Assembly (NCBI GenBank): GCA_017446355.1
Contig: JAFSQZ010000158.1
Coordinates: forward strand, 1-21,053
DNA from: Neisseriaceae bacterium
GTDB lineage: Bacteria > Pseudomonadota > Gammaproteobacteria > Burkholderiales > Neisseriaceae
Direction: 5' to 3'
DNA length: 21,053 nt
Numbering within the stretch: the stretch's first letter is position 1; each line of letters starts with the position of its first letter. The translations under genes and the position numbers were made by a program. Shown one piece after another: positions 14,366 to 20,482 of the stretch. The notes under the pieces are model-generated. The model had not been told where the DNA came from. It worked only from the letters and a program-made list of their open reading frames with translations, and did no database searches.

Positions 14366-15088
14366 CTAAACAGTGTGATGAACAATGATTTGTGGCGCAA
14401 ATGAATTTTGAATCGTTTGCGGGTTTAACTGGTGAAGTTCGTTGATAAATACTTGCAAATTCATTTCTTTCGCACCAAACCGCGCCAAATGTTCGGTTTT
14501 TTGTTGACAATCAATCAATTGAATACCCGTCTGCTGTAAAAAAGGAACAGCACAGGCAAATGCGATTTTGGAAGCGTCTTTAATGTGTGCAAACATAGAT
14601 TCACCATAAAAAACACTGCCGATTTTTACACCGTAAAAACCGCCTGCAAGTTGCCATTTATCGTTTTCAGGCAGCCAACATTCAAAAGAATGTGCAAAAC
14701 CCAAGTGATGCAACGCACAATAAGCTGCCTGAAAATCAGGCGAAATCCAAGTGCCATTTTGATTGGGGCGTTCTTTATTGGCGCAAGAATAAATCACCTG
14801 ATTAAAAGCCTGATTAAGCGTAATACGATAAGGTTTATTGCGCAGAGTTTTTCCTAGTGAACGCGAAATTTTTAACCATTGTGGACGCAATACAAACCTT
14901 GGGTGTGTGGCAAACCAGTATACAAATTGTTCATCAGAATACCACGGAAAAATGCCATTTTGATAAGCATTGATAATCATAGATGCCGTGATGTTTTGAC
15001 TAACTGCCATCAAACCATCTTCGCGCAAGGTTTGAATATTGGGTTGTGGGAAAACAGGCTGTTTATCGTCAATAAAAGCAATCATCAT
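14366..15088 (-). CDS. aat: Leucyl/phenylalanyl-tRNA-protein transferase
   Basis: Transfers Leu or Phe from tRNA to proteins with N-terminal Lys/Arg, marking them for ClpS/ClpAP degradation. About 240 residues, the usual size. FPQPNIQTLREDGLMAVS, AYQNGIFPWYSDEQ, WFATHPRFVL, GTWISPDFQAAYCALH and GFYGVKIGSVFYGESMF are family hallmarks in the right order. I chose the first ATG of the MMIAFID pair; there is no clear Shine-Dalgarno, and the start at 15085 is equally possible. The extra upstream codons to 15115 come from an uptake sequence and are rejected. The stop TAG lies in a degenerate uptake sequence. fur lies upstream on the same strand. Confidence 0.93.
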   Translation of the reverse strand: MMIAFIDDKQPVFPQPNIQTLREDGLMAVSQNITASMIINAYQNGIFPWYSDEQFVYWFATHPRFVLRPQWLKISRSLGKTLRNKPYRITLNQAFNQVIYSCANKERPNQNGTWISPDFQAAYCALHHLGFAHSFECWLPENDKWQLAGGFYGVKIGSVFYGESMFAHIKDASKIAFACAVPFLQQTGIQLIDCQQKTEHLARFGAKEMNLQVFINELHQLNPQTIQNSFAPQIIVHHTV

Positions 15089-15102
15089 AAAACACAAAGA
15101 AA

Positions 15103-15124
15103 GCTGCCTAAACATTCAGGCAGC
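15103..15124 (-). terminator. Possible terminator or attenuator after fur
   Basis: A 7-bp stem GCTGCCT / AGGCAGC with an 8-base loop is followed on the minus strand by TTTCTTT. It lies between the fur stop and the aat start and overlaps a complete uptake sequence (15115-15129). It is weaker than the other terminators here, so aat may be reached by read-through. Confidence 0.4.
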
Positions 15125-15129
15125 CTGAA
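15115..15129. repeat. DNA uptake sequence (complete)
   Basis: TTCAGGCAGCCTGAA in the fur-aat gap. Confidence 0.85.
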
Positions 15130-15138
15130 ACAAAAAGA

Positions 15139-15567
15139 TTAAGCATTGTCTTTTTGCTGGCATTTTTTGCAAATACCGTATAAATAAAGCGCGTGATCCA
15201 CAATGCGATAACCGTTTTCTTGAGCAATTTTGTTTTGCAGCGTTTCAATTTCGCTATTGCAAAACTCAGTAATATCATTGCATTTCACGCACACCAAATG
15301 GTCGTGGTGTTCACCCTTATTGAGTTCATATACGGCTTTACCTGTTTCAAAATGATGGCGTATCAAAATATTAGCTTGTTCAAATTGGGTTAACACACGA
15401 TAAATGGTAGCAACACCAACTTCTATTTCTTCGTTAAGTAGTAAACGATAAACATCTTCAGCGGAAAGATGAGCATCTTCGTGCTGCTCAAACAAACTTA
15501 AAATTTTTAAGCGCGGACCTGTTACTTTTAAGCCATTGCCTTTCAGTTGGTTGATGTTATTATTCAT
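15139..15567 (-). CDS. fur: Ferric uptake regulator Fur
   Basis: Iron-responsive repressor. 142 residues. A winged-helix N-terminal half (GLKVTGPRLKIL, LSAEDVYRLLL, VGVATIYRVLTQFE) precedes the metal-binding and dimerisation half with HHDH (87-90). The structural zinc cysteines are Cys93/Cys96 (CVKC) and Cys133/Cys136 (CKKC). AAGGAAAG lies upstream of the ATG. It is divergent from bamE-dapB, the order known from Neisseria. Fur commonly regulates itself; an AT-rich imperfect palindrome lies in the shared upstream region, but I cannot call it a Fur box. Confidence 0.96.
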   Translation of the reverse strand: MNNNINQLKGNGLKVTGPRLKILSLFEQHEDAHLSAEDVYRLLLNEEIEVGVATIYRVLTQFEQANILIRHHFETGKAVYELNKGEHHDHLVCVKCNDITEFCNSEIETLQNKIAQENGYRIVDHALYLYGICKKCQQKDNA

Positions 15568-15643
15568 AAAACACTTTCCTTAATGCAGCGGTTGCAAATT
15601 ACCGTATAATAACATCTTTTTTAACTTGCGATGACAGTAAATG

Positions 15644-15667
15644 AAAAGTTATTCAATAATAGCTTTT
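15644..15667. promoter_or_regulatory. AT-rich imperfect palindrome between fur and bamE
   Basis: AAAAGTTATT-C-AATAA followed by TAGCTTTT forms an imperfect inverted repeat in the divergent promoter region. It could be an operator, for example for Fur itself, but it matches the classical Fur box only loosely. Confidence 0.2.
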
Positions 15668-15723
15668 TTCTGTGGCATTGATGTGTTATCTTTGACTTAA
15701 TTTTATTTTTAATTGGGAAAACA

Positions 15724-16095
15724 ATGATGCGTTTTGCAACTTTACTTTTAGCTTCTGTTTTGACTTTGTCTGCTTGCACGCCAACACTCGTAGAAAAACT
15801 ACCTTACTACAAATTAAGCGTTGTGCAAGGCTCACCATTAGAAGCAGAGCATATTTTGGCGTTGTATACAGGTATGACTCGTCAACAAGTCATTATGGAA
15901 ATTGGCACACCTTTGCTAAACCCTTCTTTTCGTGATCAATGGACTTATGTTTATGAAATTGTTCGTGGCAACAAAGTCAAAGAAAGCCGCAGCTTAACCA
16001 TTCATTTTAATGGTGATATCGTTACACATATTGAAGGTGATGCGCTAGATTATGCGCGTGAACAATTAAATCTTAAAAACAGTGAGAAAAAATAA
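15724..16095 (+). CDS. bamE: Outer-membrane assembly lipoprotein BamE
   Basis: Lipoprotein subunit of the BAM complex that inserts beta-barrel proteins. 123 residues. The signal peptide ends in lipobox LSAC (Cys18 counting from the first ATG). The SmpA/OmlA fold follows: LPYYKLSVVQGSPLE, the helix pair LALYTGMTRQQVIMEIGTPLL, and strands DQWTYVYEI and SLTIHFNGD. Two ATGs are adjacent (15724 and 15727); GGGAAAA upstream does not decide between them. The stop shares one base with the dapB start (TAATG), so both are made from one transcript. Confidence 0.92.
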   Translation: MMRFATLLLASVLTLSACTPTLVEKLPYYKLSVVQGSPLEAEHILALYTGMTRQQVIMEIGTPLLNPSFRDQWTYVYEIVRGNKVKESRSLTIHFNGDIVTHIEGDALDYAREQLNLKNSEKK

Positions 16096-16907
16096 TGACA
16101 GCTATCAAAATTGCCATTGCTGGTGTCAATGGACGTATGGGGAAAATGCTGGTTCAAGCAGTAAACGACAATCCTAATGCCGTTTTAGTGGGCGCATTGG
16201 AACACAGTCAATCCGAAGTTTTGGGTTTAGATGCTGGTTTCGCCGTGGGTATTCAAACCAATGTGCGCATTACTGATGACTACAACATTGCATTGAAAGA
16301 TGCAGATGTGGTGATTGATTTTACGCGTCCAGATGCTTCGCTGGCTTTGATTGCAGAATGCGAACGTCGCAGCCTGAAAATGGTGATTGGCACAACAGGT
16401 TATGATGATGCGGGTAAAAATACCATTACTCAAGCAGCCAGCAAAAATGCCATTGTATTTTCAGCCAATTACAGCGTAGGCGTTAATTTAACATTCCACA
16501 TTTTGGATACTGTGGCACGCGTGTTAAATGAAGGCTACGATATTGAAATTATTGAAACACACCATCGTCATAAAGTAGATGCGCCAAGTGGTACAGCATT
16601 GCGTATGGGCGAAGTTATTGCCAACGCATTGGGACGCAATTTAAAAGAATGTGCGGTTTATGGTCGCGAAGGATACACAGGTGCGCGTGATGCACAAACC
16701 ATCGGTTTTGCCACAGTACGTGCAGGTGATGTCGTAGGCGATCACACGGCTTTATTTGCCACCGATGGTGAACGCGTGGAAATTTCCCATAAAGCCAGTT
16801 CTCGTATGACCTTTGCCGCAGGTGCTGTACGTGCCGCCGTGTGGTTAAAACAACAAAACACTGGTTTATTTGATATGCAAGATGTTTTAGGTTTAAAAAA
16901 TGCTTGA
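16095..16907 (+). CDS. dapB: 4-hydroxy-tetrahydrodipicolinate reductase
   Basis: Second committed enzyme of the diaminopimelate/lysine pathway, reducing the DapA product with NAD(P)H in the cytosol. 270 residues. The nucleotide-binding loop is GVNGRMG (10-16), and VIGTTGY is near 97-103. The catalytic and substrate-binding segment ETHHRHKVDAPSGTAL is at 154-169. It shares a pathway with lysA in this window but not an operon. Confidence 0.97.
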   Translation: MTAIKIAIAGVNGRMGKMLVQAVNDNPNAVLVGALEHSQSEVLGLDAGFAVGIQTNVRITDDYNIALKDADVVIDFTRPDASLALIAECERRSLKMVIGTTGYDDAGKNTITQAASKNAIVFSANYSVGVNLTFHILDTVARVLNEGYDIEIIETHHRHKVDAPSGTALRMGEVIANALGRNLKECAVYGREGYTGARDAQTIGFATVRAGDVVGDHTALFATDGERVEISHKASSRMTFAAGAVRAAVWLKQQNTGLFDMQDVLGLKNA

Positions 16908-16913
16908 TGTAAG

Positions 16914-16940
16914 GCTGCCTGAAACCATTCAGGTAGCTCT
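16914..16940 (+). terminator. Terminator after dapB from paired uptake sequences
   Basis: A 10-bp stem GCTGCCTGAA (16914-16923) pairs with TTCAGGTAGC (16928-16937) through one G-U pair, with a 4-base loop, followed by the short T-rich TCTTTA. The left arm belongs to a full AGGCTGCCTGAA at 16912-16923. The T-run is weak. Confidence 0.5.
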
Positions 16941-16948
16941 TTATGATT

Positions 16949-16963
16949 TTCAGGCAGCCTGAA
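16949..16963. repeat. DNA uptake sequence (complete)
   Basis: TTCAGGCAGCCTGAA, 13 bases before the pssA start; AAGAG next to it may act as ribosome site. Confidence 0.85.
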
Positions 16964-16976
16964 AAAGAGTTTTATT

Positions 16977-17801
16977 ATGCAATTACCTAATTCACAAAAA
17001 ACGTTAAGGCATCGTCGCCAACAATTAAAACAAAATAGTATCTATTTATTGCCCAACGCATTCACCATTGCGGCATTATTTTTCGCCTTTTATGCCATTA
17101 CACAATCTATGCATGGTCGTTTTGAAAGTGCCAGCATTTCAGTATTTTTCTCTATGATTTTAGATGGAATGGACGGACGCGTTGCACGCTGGACAAATAG
17201 TCAAAGTACCTTTGGTGAACAATTAGATAGCCTAGCTGATATGGTTAGCTTTGGTGTTGCCCCAGCAATGGTGGTTTACACTTGGCAGTTGCATCATTTT
17301 GGTAAATTAGGTTTTTGCGTGGCTTTTATTTACTGCGCCTGTGCCGCTTTACGTTTAGCACTGTTTAACGTATTGATTGGGAAAGTAGACAAAAAATGGT
17401 TTATCGGCGTTCCCAGTCCAACAGCAGCTGCAATGGTTATTGGTATGGTATGGCTAGGCTGTCGTCATCAAGACAAAATGGTTTTCAACAGTTATTTTGT
17501 TTTACTGTTAACCTTATTTGCAGGGCTTTCAATGGTTGCGCAAGTGCGTTTTTGGTCGTTTAAGGATATGAAAAACCGACAAGTTCCTTTTGTTGTCATT
17601 GTTGTATTTATGCTATTGTTAAGCCTATTAGCATTAGAGCCAGCTGGCGTATTATTTGTTTGCGCATTGATGTATAGCTTGTCAGGTTACTTTTATGCTG
17701 TTTGGCAAAAAATCCAATTAAACAAACAAAAATCTTTCAGGCAGCCTGAAAATATTTCTGAAAACATCACAGAAAAAGAAAATCAATCAACACAAAATTA
17801 A
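16977..17801 (+). CDS. pssA: CDP-diacylglycerol-serine O-phosphatidyltransferase
   Basis: Membrane enzyme making phosphatidylserine, the precursor of phosphatidylethanolamine. 274 residues with about 7-8 hydrophobic segments. The CDP-alcohol phosphatidyltransferase motif D-G-x2-A-R-x8-G-x3-D-x3-D is complete (Asp66, Gly67, Ala70, Arg71, Gly80, Asp84, Asp88). The N-terminus SIYLLPNAFTIAALFFAFYA is typical of the subclass II bacterial PssA. The hydrophilic C-tail contains FRQPEN, encoded by an uptake sequence (17736-17750), outside the conserved region. Confidence 0.94.
   Translation: MQLPNSQKTLRHRRQQLKQNSIYLLPNAFTIAALFFAFYAITQSMHGRFESASISVFFSMILDGMDGRVARWTNSQSTFGEQLDSLADMVSFGVAPAMVVYTWQLHHFGKLGFCVAFIYCACAALRLALFNVLIGKVDKKWFIGVPSPTAAAMVIGMVWLGCRHQDKMVFNSYFVLLLTLFAGLSMVAQVRFWSFKDMKNRQVPFVVIVVFMLLLSLLALEPAGVLFVCALMYSLSGYFYAVWQKIQLNKQKSFRQPENISENITEKENQSTQN
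17736..17750. repeat. DNA uptake sequence inside pssA tail
   Basis: TTCAGGCAGCCTGAA, read in frame as Phe-Arg-Gln-Pro-Glu in the soluble C-terminal tail. Confidence 0.85.
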
Positions 17802-17855
17802 ACAAAAAAACAACAGTTTCAAAATAGCTAAACACAATAATTTAAAGTACTCAAA

Positions 17856-17895
17856 AAAGCTGCCTGAATACATTTTTCAATATTCAGGCAGCTTT
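17856..17895. terminator. Bidirectional terminator between pssA and fabF
   Basis: A 15-bp stem, AAAGCTGCCTGAATA (17856-17870) with its complement (17881-17895), and a 10-base loop. The minus strand continues with TTT to give a run of six T, suiting fabF; the plus side ends in CTTTCTT. It is made from an inverted pair of uptake-sequence cores. Confidence 0.82.
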
Positions 17896-17919
17896 CTTAA
17901 TCATTATTCAATCATTTGA

Positions 17920-19164
17920 TTACTCAAAACGTTTAAAAATCAATGTACCATTCGTTCCCCCAAAACCAAAGGAATTGGAAGCCACCGCATTGATTTCCAT
18001 TTTACGCGCCTCATTAGCGCAATAATCCAAATCGCAACCTGCTTCAAAATCTTGTTCAACCAAGTTAATGGTAGGTGGTGCAATTTGGTCGCGTAATGCC
18101 AATATACTGTACACAGCCTCTACGCCACCTGCTGCGCCGAGCAAATGACCTGTCATAGATTTAGTGGAACTGATGACCAATTTTTTCGCATGCTCACCAA
18201 AAACCGCTTTAGTGGCATTGGTTTCATTGGCATCACCTAATGGGGTAGATGTACCGTGTGCATTGATGTATTGAACATCACTGGGCGACAATTTCGCATC
18301 AGATAACGCACGAGATAATGCCAAAGCAGGACCTTCCGCATTAGGTGCCGTAATATGATACGCATCAGAACTTGCACCAAAACCAAGCAATTCAGCATAA
18401 ATTTTCGCGCCACGCGCTTTGGCATGTTCCAATTCTTCCAACACCAACACACCAGAACCCTCACCCATCACAAAACCATCACGACCTTTATCCCAAGGAC
18501 GAGACGCGTGTTCAGGGTCATCATTGCGTGTAGACAAAGCTTTCATTGCAGCGAAACCACCCACACCCAAACCACAAATTGTACTTTCTGCACCACCTGC
18601 AATCATTACATCGGCATCACCATATTTAATCAAACGCGCAGATTCACCAATCGCGTGTGTACCTGATGCACAAGCAGAAACCATTCCCCAATTGTGTCCA
18701 CGATAACCTTTTAAAATCGTTAAATGACCCGAAATCAAGTTAATCAGGCAGCCTGGAATAAAAAATGGATTGATTTTGCGTGGACCACCGTTAGACAACG
18801 CTGCTGCGGTGTCTTCAATTAAAGGTAAACCACCCACGCCAGCCCCAATATTCACACCCACACGATCTTTATTCAAAGCATCAAAATCGTCCAATTTAGC
18901 ATCAGCAATAGCTTGCAAGGCAGCAGCGATACCAAAATGAATAAATTTATCCATACGACGCGCTTCTTTGGCTGGTAAGTACGCAGTAATATCAAAATCT
19001 TTCACTTCGCCTGCAATTTGACAAGAAAACTCGCTGGCATCAAAACGTGTAATTTTGCCAATCCCTGTTTTGCCTGCCAACAAGTTTTGCCACGCTGTTT
19101 CCACATTATTGCCAACTGGGGAAACCTGCCCCAAGCCAGTAACAACCACTCGTCTTTGGTTCAT
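17920..19164 (-). CDS. fabF: 3-oxoacyl-ACP synthase II
   Basis: Condensing enzyme for fatty acid chain elongation; it uses acyl-ACP and malonyl-ACP. 414 residues. The active-site Cys165 is in VSACASGTHAIG, His303 in NAHGTSTPLGD, and Lys335 and His340 in STKSMTGHLLGAAGG, giving the full Cys-His-His set. NSFGFGGTNGTL near the end is also diagnostic. A degenerate uptake sequence is translated as part of FIPGCLINL. It is preceded on the same strand by acpP, its partner, with a hairpin between them. Only a weak GAGA ribosome site is seen. Confidence 0.96.
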   Translation of the reverse strand: MNQRRVVVTGLGQVSPVGNNVETAWQNLLAGKTGIGKITRFDASEFSCQIAGEVKDFDITAYLPAKEARRMDKFIHFGIAAALQAIADAKLDDFDALNKDRVGVNIGAGVGGLPLIEDTAAALSNGGPRKINPFFIPGCLINLISGHLTILKGYRGHNWGMVSACASGTHAIGESARLIKYGDADVMIAGGAESTICGLGVGGFAAMKALSTRNDDPEHASRPWDKGRDGFVMGEGSGVLVLEELEHAKARGAKIYAELLGFGASSDAYHITAPNAEGPALALSRALSDAKLSPSDVQYINAHGTSTPLGDANETNATKAVFGEHAKKLVISSTKSMTGHLLGAAGGVEAVYSILALRDQIAPPTINLVEQDFEAGCDLDYCANEARKMEINAVASNSFGFGGTNGTLIFKRFE

Positions 19165-19215
19165 TTTATTCTCTTTGTTTACAAAATTTTAGGTTAATCT
19201 CAATACCATCAACAA

Positions 19216-19255
19216 AACAGCCTCTGACACAGCTTGAGCCGTATCAGAGGCTGTT
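19216..19255 (-). terminator. Hairpin between acpP and fabF
   Basis: A 12-bp stem AACAGCCTCTGA (19216-19227) with its complement (19244-19255), extendable past one mismatch, is followed on the minus strand by TTTTG. It is not made of uptake sequence, unlike the other terminators here. It may partly terminate acpP transcription so that acpP is made in excess over fabF. Confidence 0.6.
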
Positions 19256-19274
19256 AATGAAAGATAGCCATCAA

Positions 19275-19514
19275 TTATGCTTGTTTTGCAATCACGTAAT
19301 CAATTGCTGCCTGAACAGTGCTGATTTTTTCAGCGTCTTCGTCTGGAATTTCGCAACCAAATGCTTCTTCCAAAGCCATTACCAATTCAACAGTGTCCAA
19401 AGAATCTGCACCCAAATCATCTTGGAAAGAAGACTCGTTTTTCACTTGATCTTCAGCAACGCCTAATTGCTCGGCAACAATGCTTTTTACTTTTTGTTCA
19501 ACTTCAACTGACAT
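19275..19514 (-). CDS. acpP: Acyl carrier protein
   Basis: Carries the growing acyl chain on 4'-phosphopantetheine. 79 acidic residues. The prosthetic group site is Ser38 in GADSLDTVELVMALEEAF. Helices and length match bacterial AcpP. GAGGA lies 8 bases before the ATG. A promoter-like pair of boxes lies upstream. fabF follows downstream, the classic acpP-fabF arrangement. Confidence 0.97.
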   Translation of the reverse strand: MSVEVEQKVKSIVAEQLGVAEDQVKNESSFQDDLGADSLDTVELVMALEEAFGCEIPDEDAEKISTVQAAIDYVIAKQA

Positions 19515-19568
19515 TTATTTATCCTCAAATAAATTAAGAAAGAAAGCCTTTCGGCAACATAAAAATAA

Positions 19569-19597
19569 ATTTTAAAGTTTTATCTCTAAAATCAAAA
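19569..19597 (-). promoter_or_regulatory. acpP: Possible acpP promoter
   Basis: On the minus strand TTTTGA (19597-19592) and TAAAAT (19574-19569) are 17 bases apart, resembling -35 and -10 boxes, 55-83 bases before the acpP start. Motif-based guess only. Confidence 0.3.
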
Positions 19598-19661
19598 CTG
19601 GGTGATTTTAGCTTTTTTTCATCGTTTTGACAATTTTTACGACTATTTAAACATTTGAATA

Positions 19662-19928
19662 CTATTCAGGTGTATAACCTGCCACCTGATCTGCGCCTTC
19701 GCCGAAGAAATAATTTTCCATTTGTTCGGCCAAATATTGGCGTGCGCGTGGGTCAGCGAGAGACAAACGATTTTCGTTAATCAACATTGTTTGATAACGC
19801 GTCCACGCGTCCCAAGCTTCTTGGGATACATTGTCAAAAATACGTTTACCCAATTCATTAGGCAAAGGTGCAAACTTCAAACCTTCAGCTTCCTTGCCCA
19901 ATTTAATACAATGAACCATACGAGTCAT
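19662..19928 (-). CDS. Probable Fe(2+)-trafficking protein (YggX family)
   Basis: 88 residues. MTRMVHCIKLGKEAEGLKF with the conserved early Cys7, then PLPNELGKRIFDNVSQEAW, WTRYQTMLINENRLSLADPRAR and YLAEQMENYFFG match YggX along its whole length. The family is linked to iron handling and protection of iron-sulfur clusters against oxidative damage. AAAGG lies about 9 bases before the ATG at 19928; the frame extends to a TTG at 19946, which is less likely because the ribosome site would fall inside it. Confidence 0.93.
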   Translation of the reverse strand: MTRMVHCIKLGKEAEGLKFAPLPNELGKRIFDNVSQEAWDAWTRYQTMLINENRLSLADPRARQYLAEQMENYFFGEGADQVAGYTPE

Positions 19929-19969
19929 CGGTATTACCTTTTTCAAAAAAAATGCGATGGTAACAAATT

Positions 19970-19984
19970 TTCAGGCAGCCTGAA
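19970..19984. repeat. DNA uptake sequence (complete)
   Basis: TTCAGGCAGCCTGAA between the YggX-type gene and the accessory PC4-like gene. It may mark the border between core and accessory DNA. Confidence 0.85.
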
Positions 19985-19988
19985 AACT

Positions 19989-20014
19989 AAAAGACAGCGT
20001 TTATATCGTCTTTT
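19989..20014 (-). terminator. Weak hairpin after the PC4-like gene
   Basis: AAAAGAC (19989-19995) pairs with GTCTTTT (20008-20014). On the minus strand it lies 20 bases after the stop of the PC4-like gene. The stem is short and AT-rich, so function is doubtful. Confidence 0.25.
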
Positions 20015-20033
20015 TTATGTCATTGTTGAATAA

Positions 20034-20444
20034 TTATTTGTATTTATACAACTTTTTTAATTGATCTTTTAATTGATCTTTTAATTTATCTCGTTCTGAT
20101 TTTAATTGATCTTGTGATTCGTTTTGATGATTCTGATTGGGCTTCTCTATTTTAGTTTTTTTCCATTGTTGAAAATCTTTTTCATCACAATATTGTTCAA
20201 CATCTTTATTTTTTAATTGATCAATTATTACGCCTAATTCATAAAACTCTTCATCGGTAAGTGTTACGCCCTTACCGCACATTTCGCTACCGTCATCATT
20301 TCTAATCCAAACCCTAATATCATATTTTGGATAAGCATTATTCCAAGCAACATAGCGCAACTCCAAAGTTTTATTTTTTCCTTTTTGAGAAATAACGGAA
20401 ATTTTTTTTACCACTTCATAATGTACATCCGTTTTAGATAACAT
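20034..20444 (-). CDS. PC4/YdbC-like ssDNA-binding protein with repetitive tail
   Basis: 136 residues. The first half reads KTLELRYVAWNNAYPKYDIRVWI, then GKGVTLTDEEFYELG (to about residue 70). This is the arrangement of the PC4/p15 (YdbC) fold: beta strands with a W-N, then Y-D-I-R-x-W, then G-K-G-x-T-L-T. Such proteins bind single-stranded DNA. The second half (from about 85) is highly charged, with repeated Asp-Gln-Leu-Lys units, probably a coiled coil or disordered tail. ATG at 20444 follows AAGGGATATTAAA. It is downstream of an FtsK-type gene on the same strand, separated by a variant uptake sequence. AT-rich compared with the YggX-type gene. Confidence 0.65.
   Translation of the reverse strand: MLSKTDVHYEVVKKISVISQKGKNKTLELRYVAWNNAYPKYDIRVWIRNDDGSEMCGKGVTLTDEEFYELGVIIDQLKNKDVEQYCDEKDFQQWKKTKIEKPNQNHQNESQDQLKSERDKLKDQLKDQLKKLYKYK
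20054..20110. repeat. Imperfect 12-base tandem repeat in coding region
   Basis: Three to four imperfect copies of TTTTAATTGATC encode Asp-Gln-Leu-Lys units at the end of the PC4-like protein. Because the period is a multiple of three, copy-number change would lengthen or shorten the tail without a frameshift. Confidence 0.6.
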
Positions 20445-20465
20445 TTTAATATCCCTTTATATTTT

Positions 20466-20480
20466 TTCAGGCAGTCTGAA
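20466..20480. repeat. Variant DNA uptake sequence
   Basis: TTCAGGCAGTCTGAA, one base (C to T) from the standard copy, between the FtsK-type and PC4-like genes. Confidence 0.55.
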
Positions 20481-20482
20481 AG

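Noticed and set aside
18355..18706. Two plus-strand frames within fabF
   Set aside because: Antisense shadows of fabF; no independent support.
20054..20110. CRISPR-like array
   Set aside because: The 12-base units have no spacers and are in-frame coding repeats.
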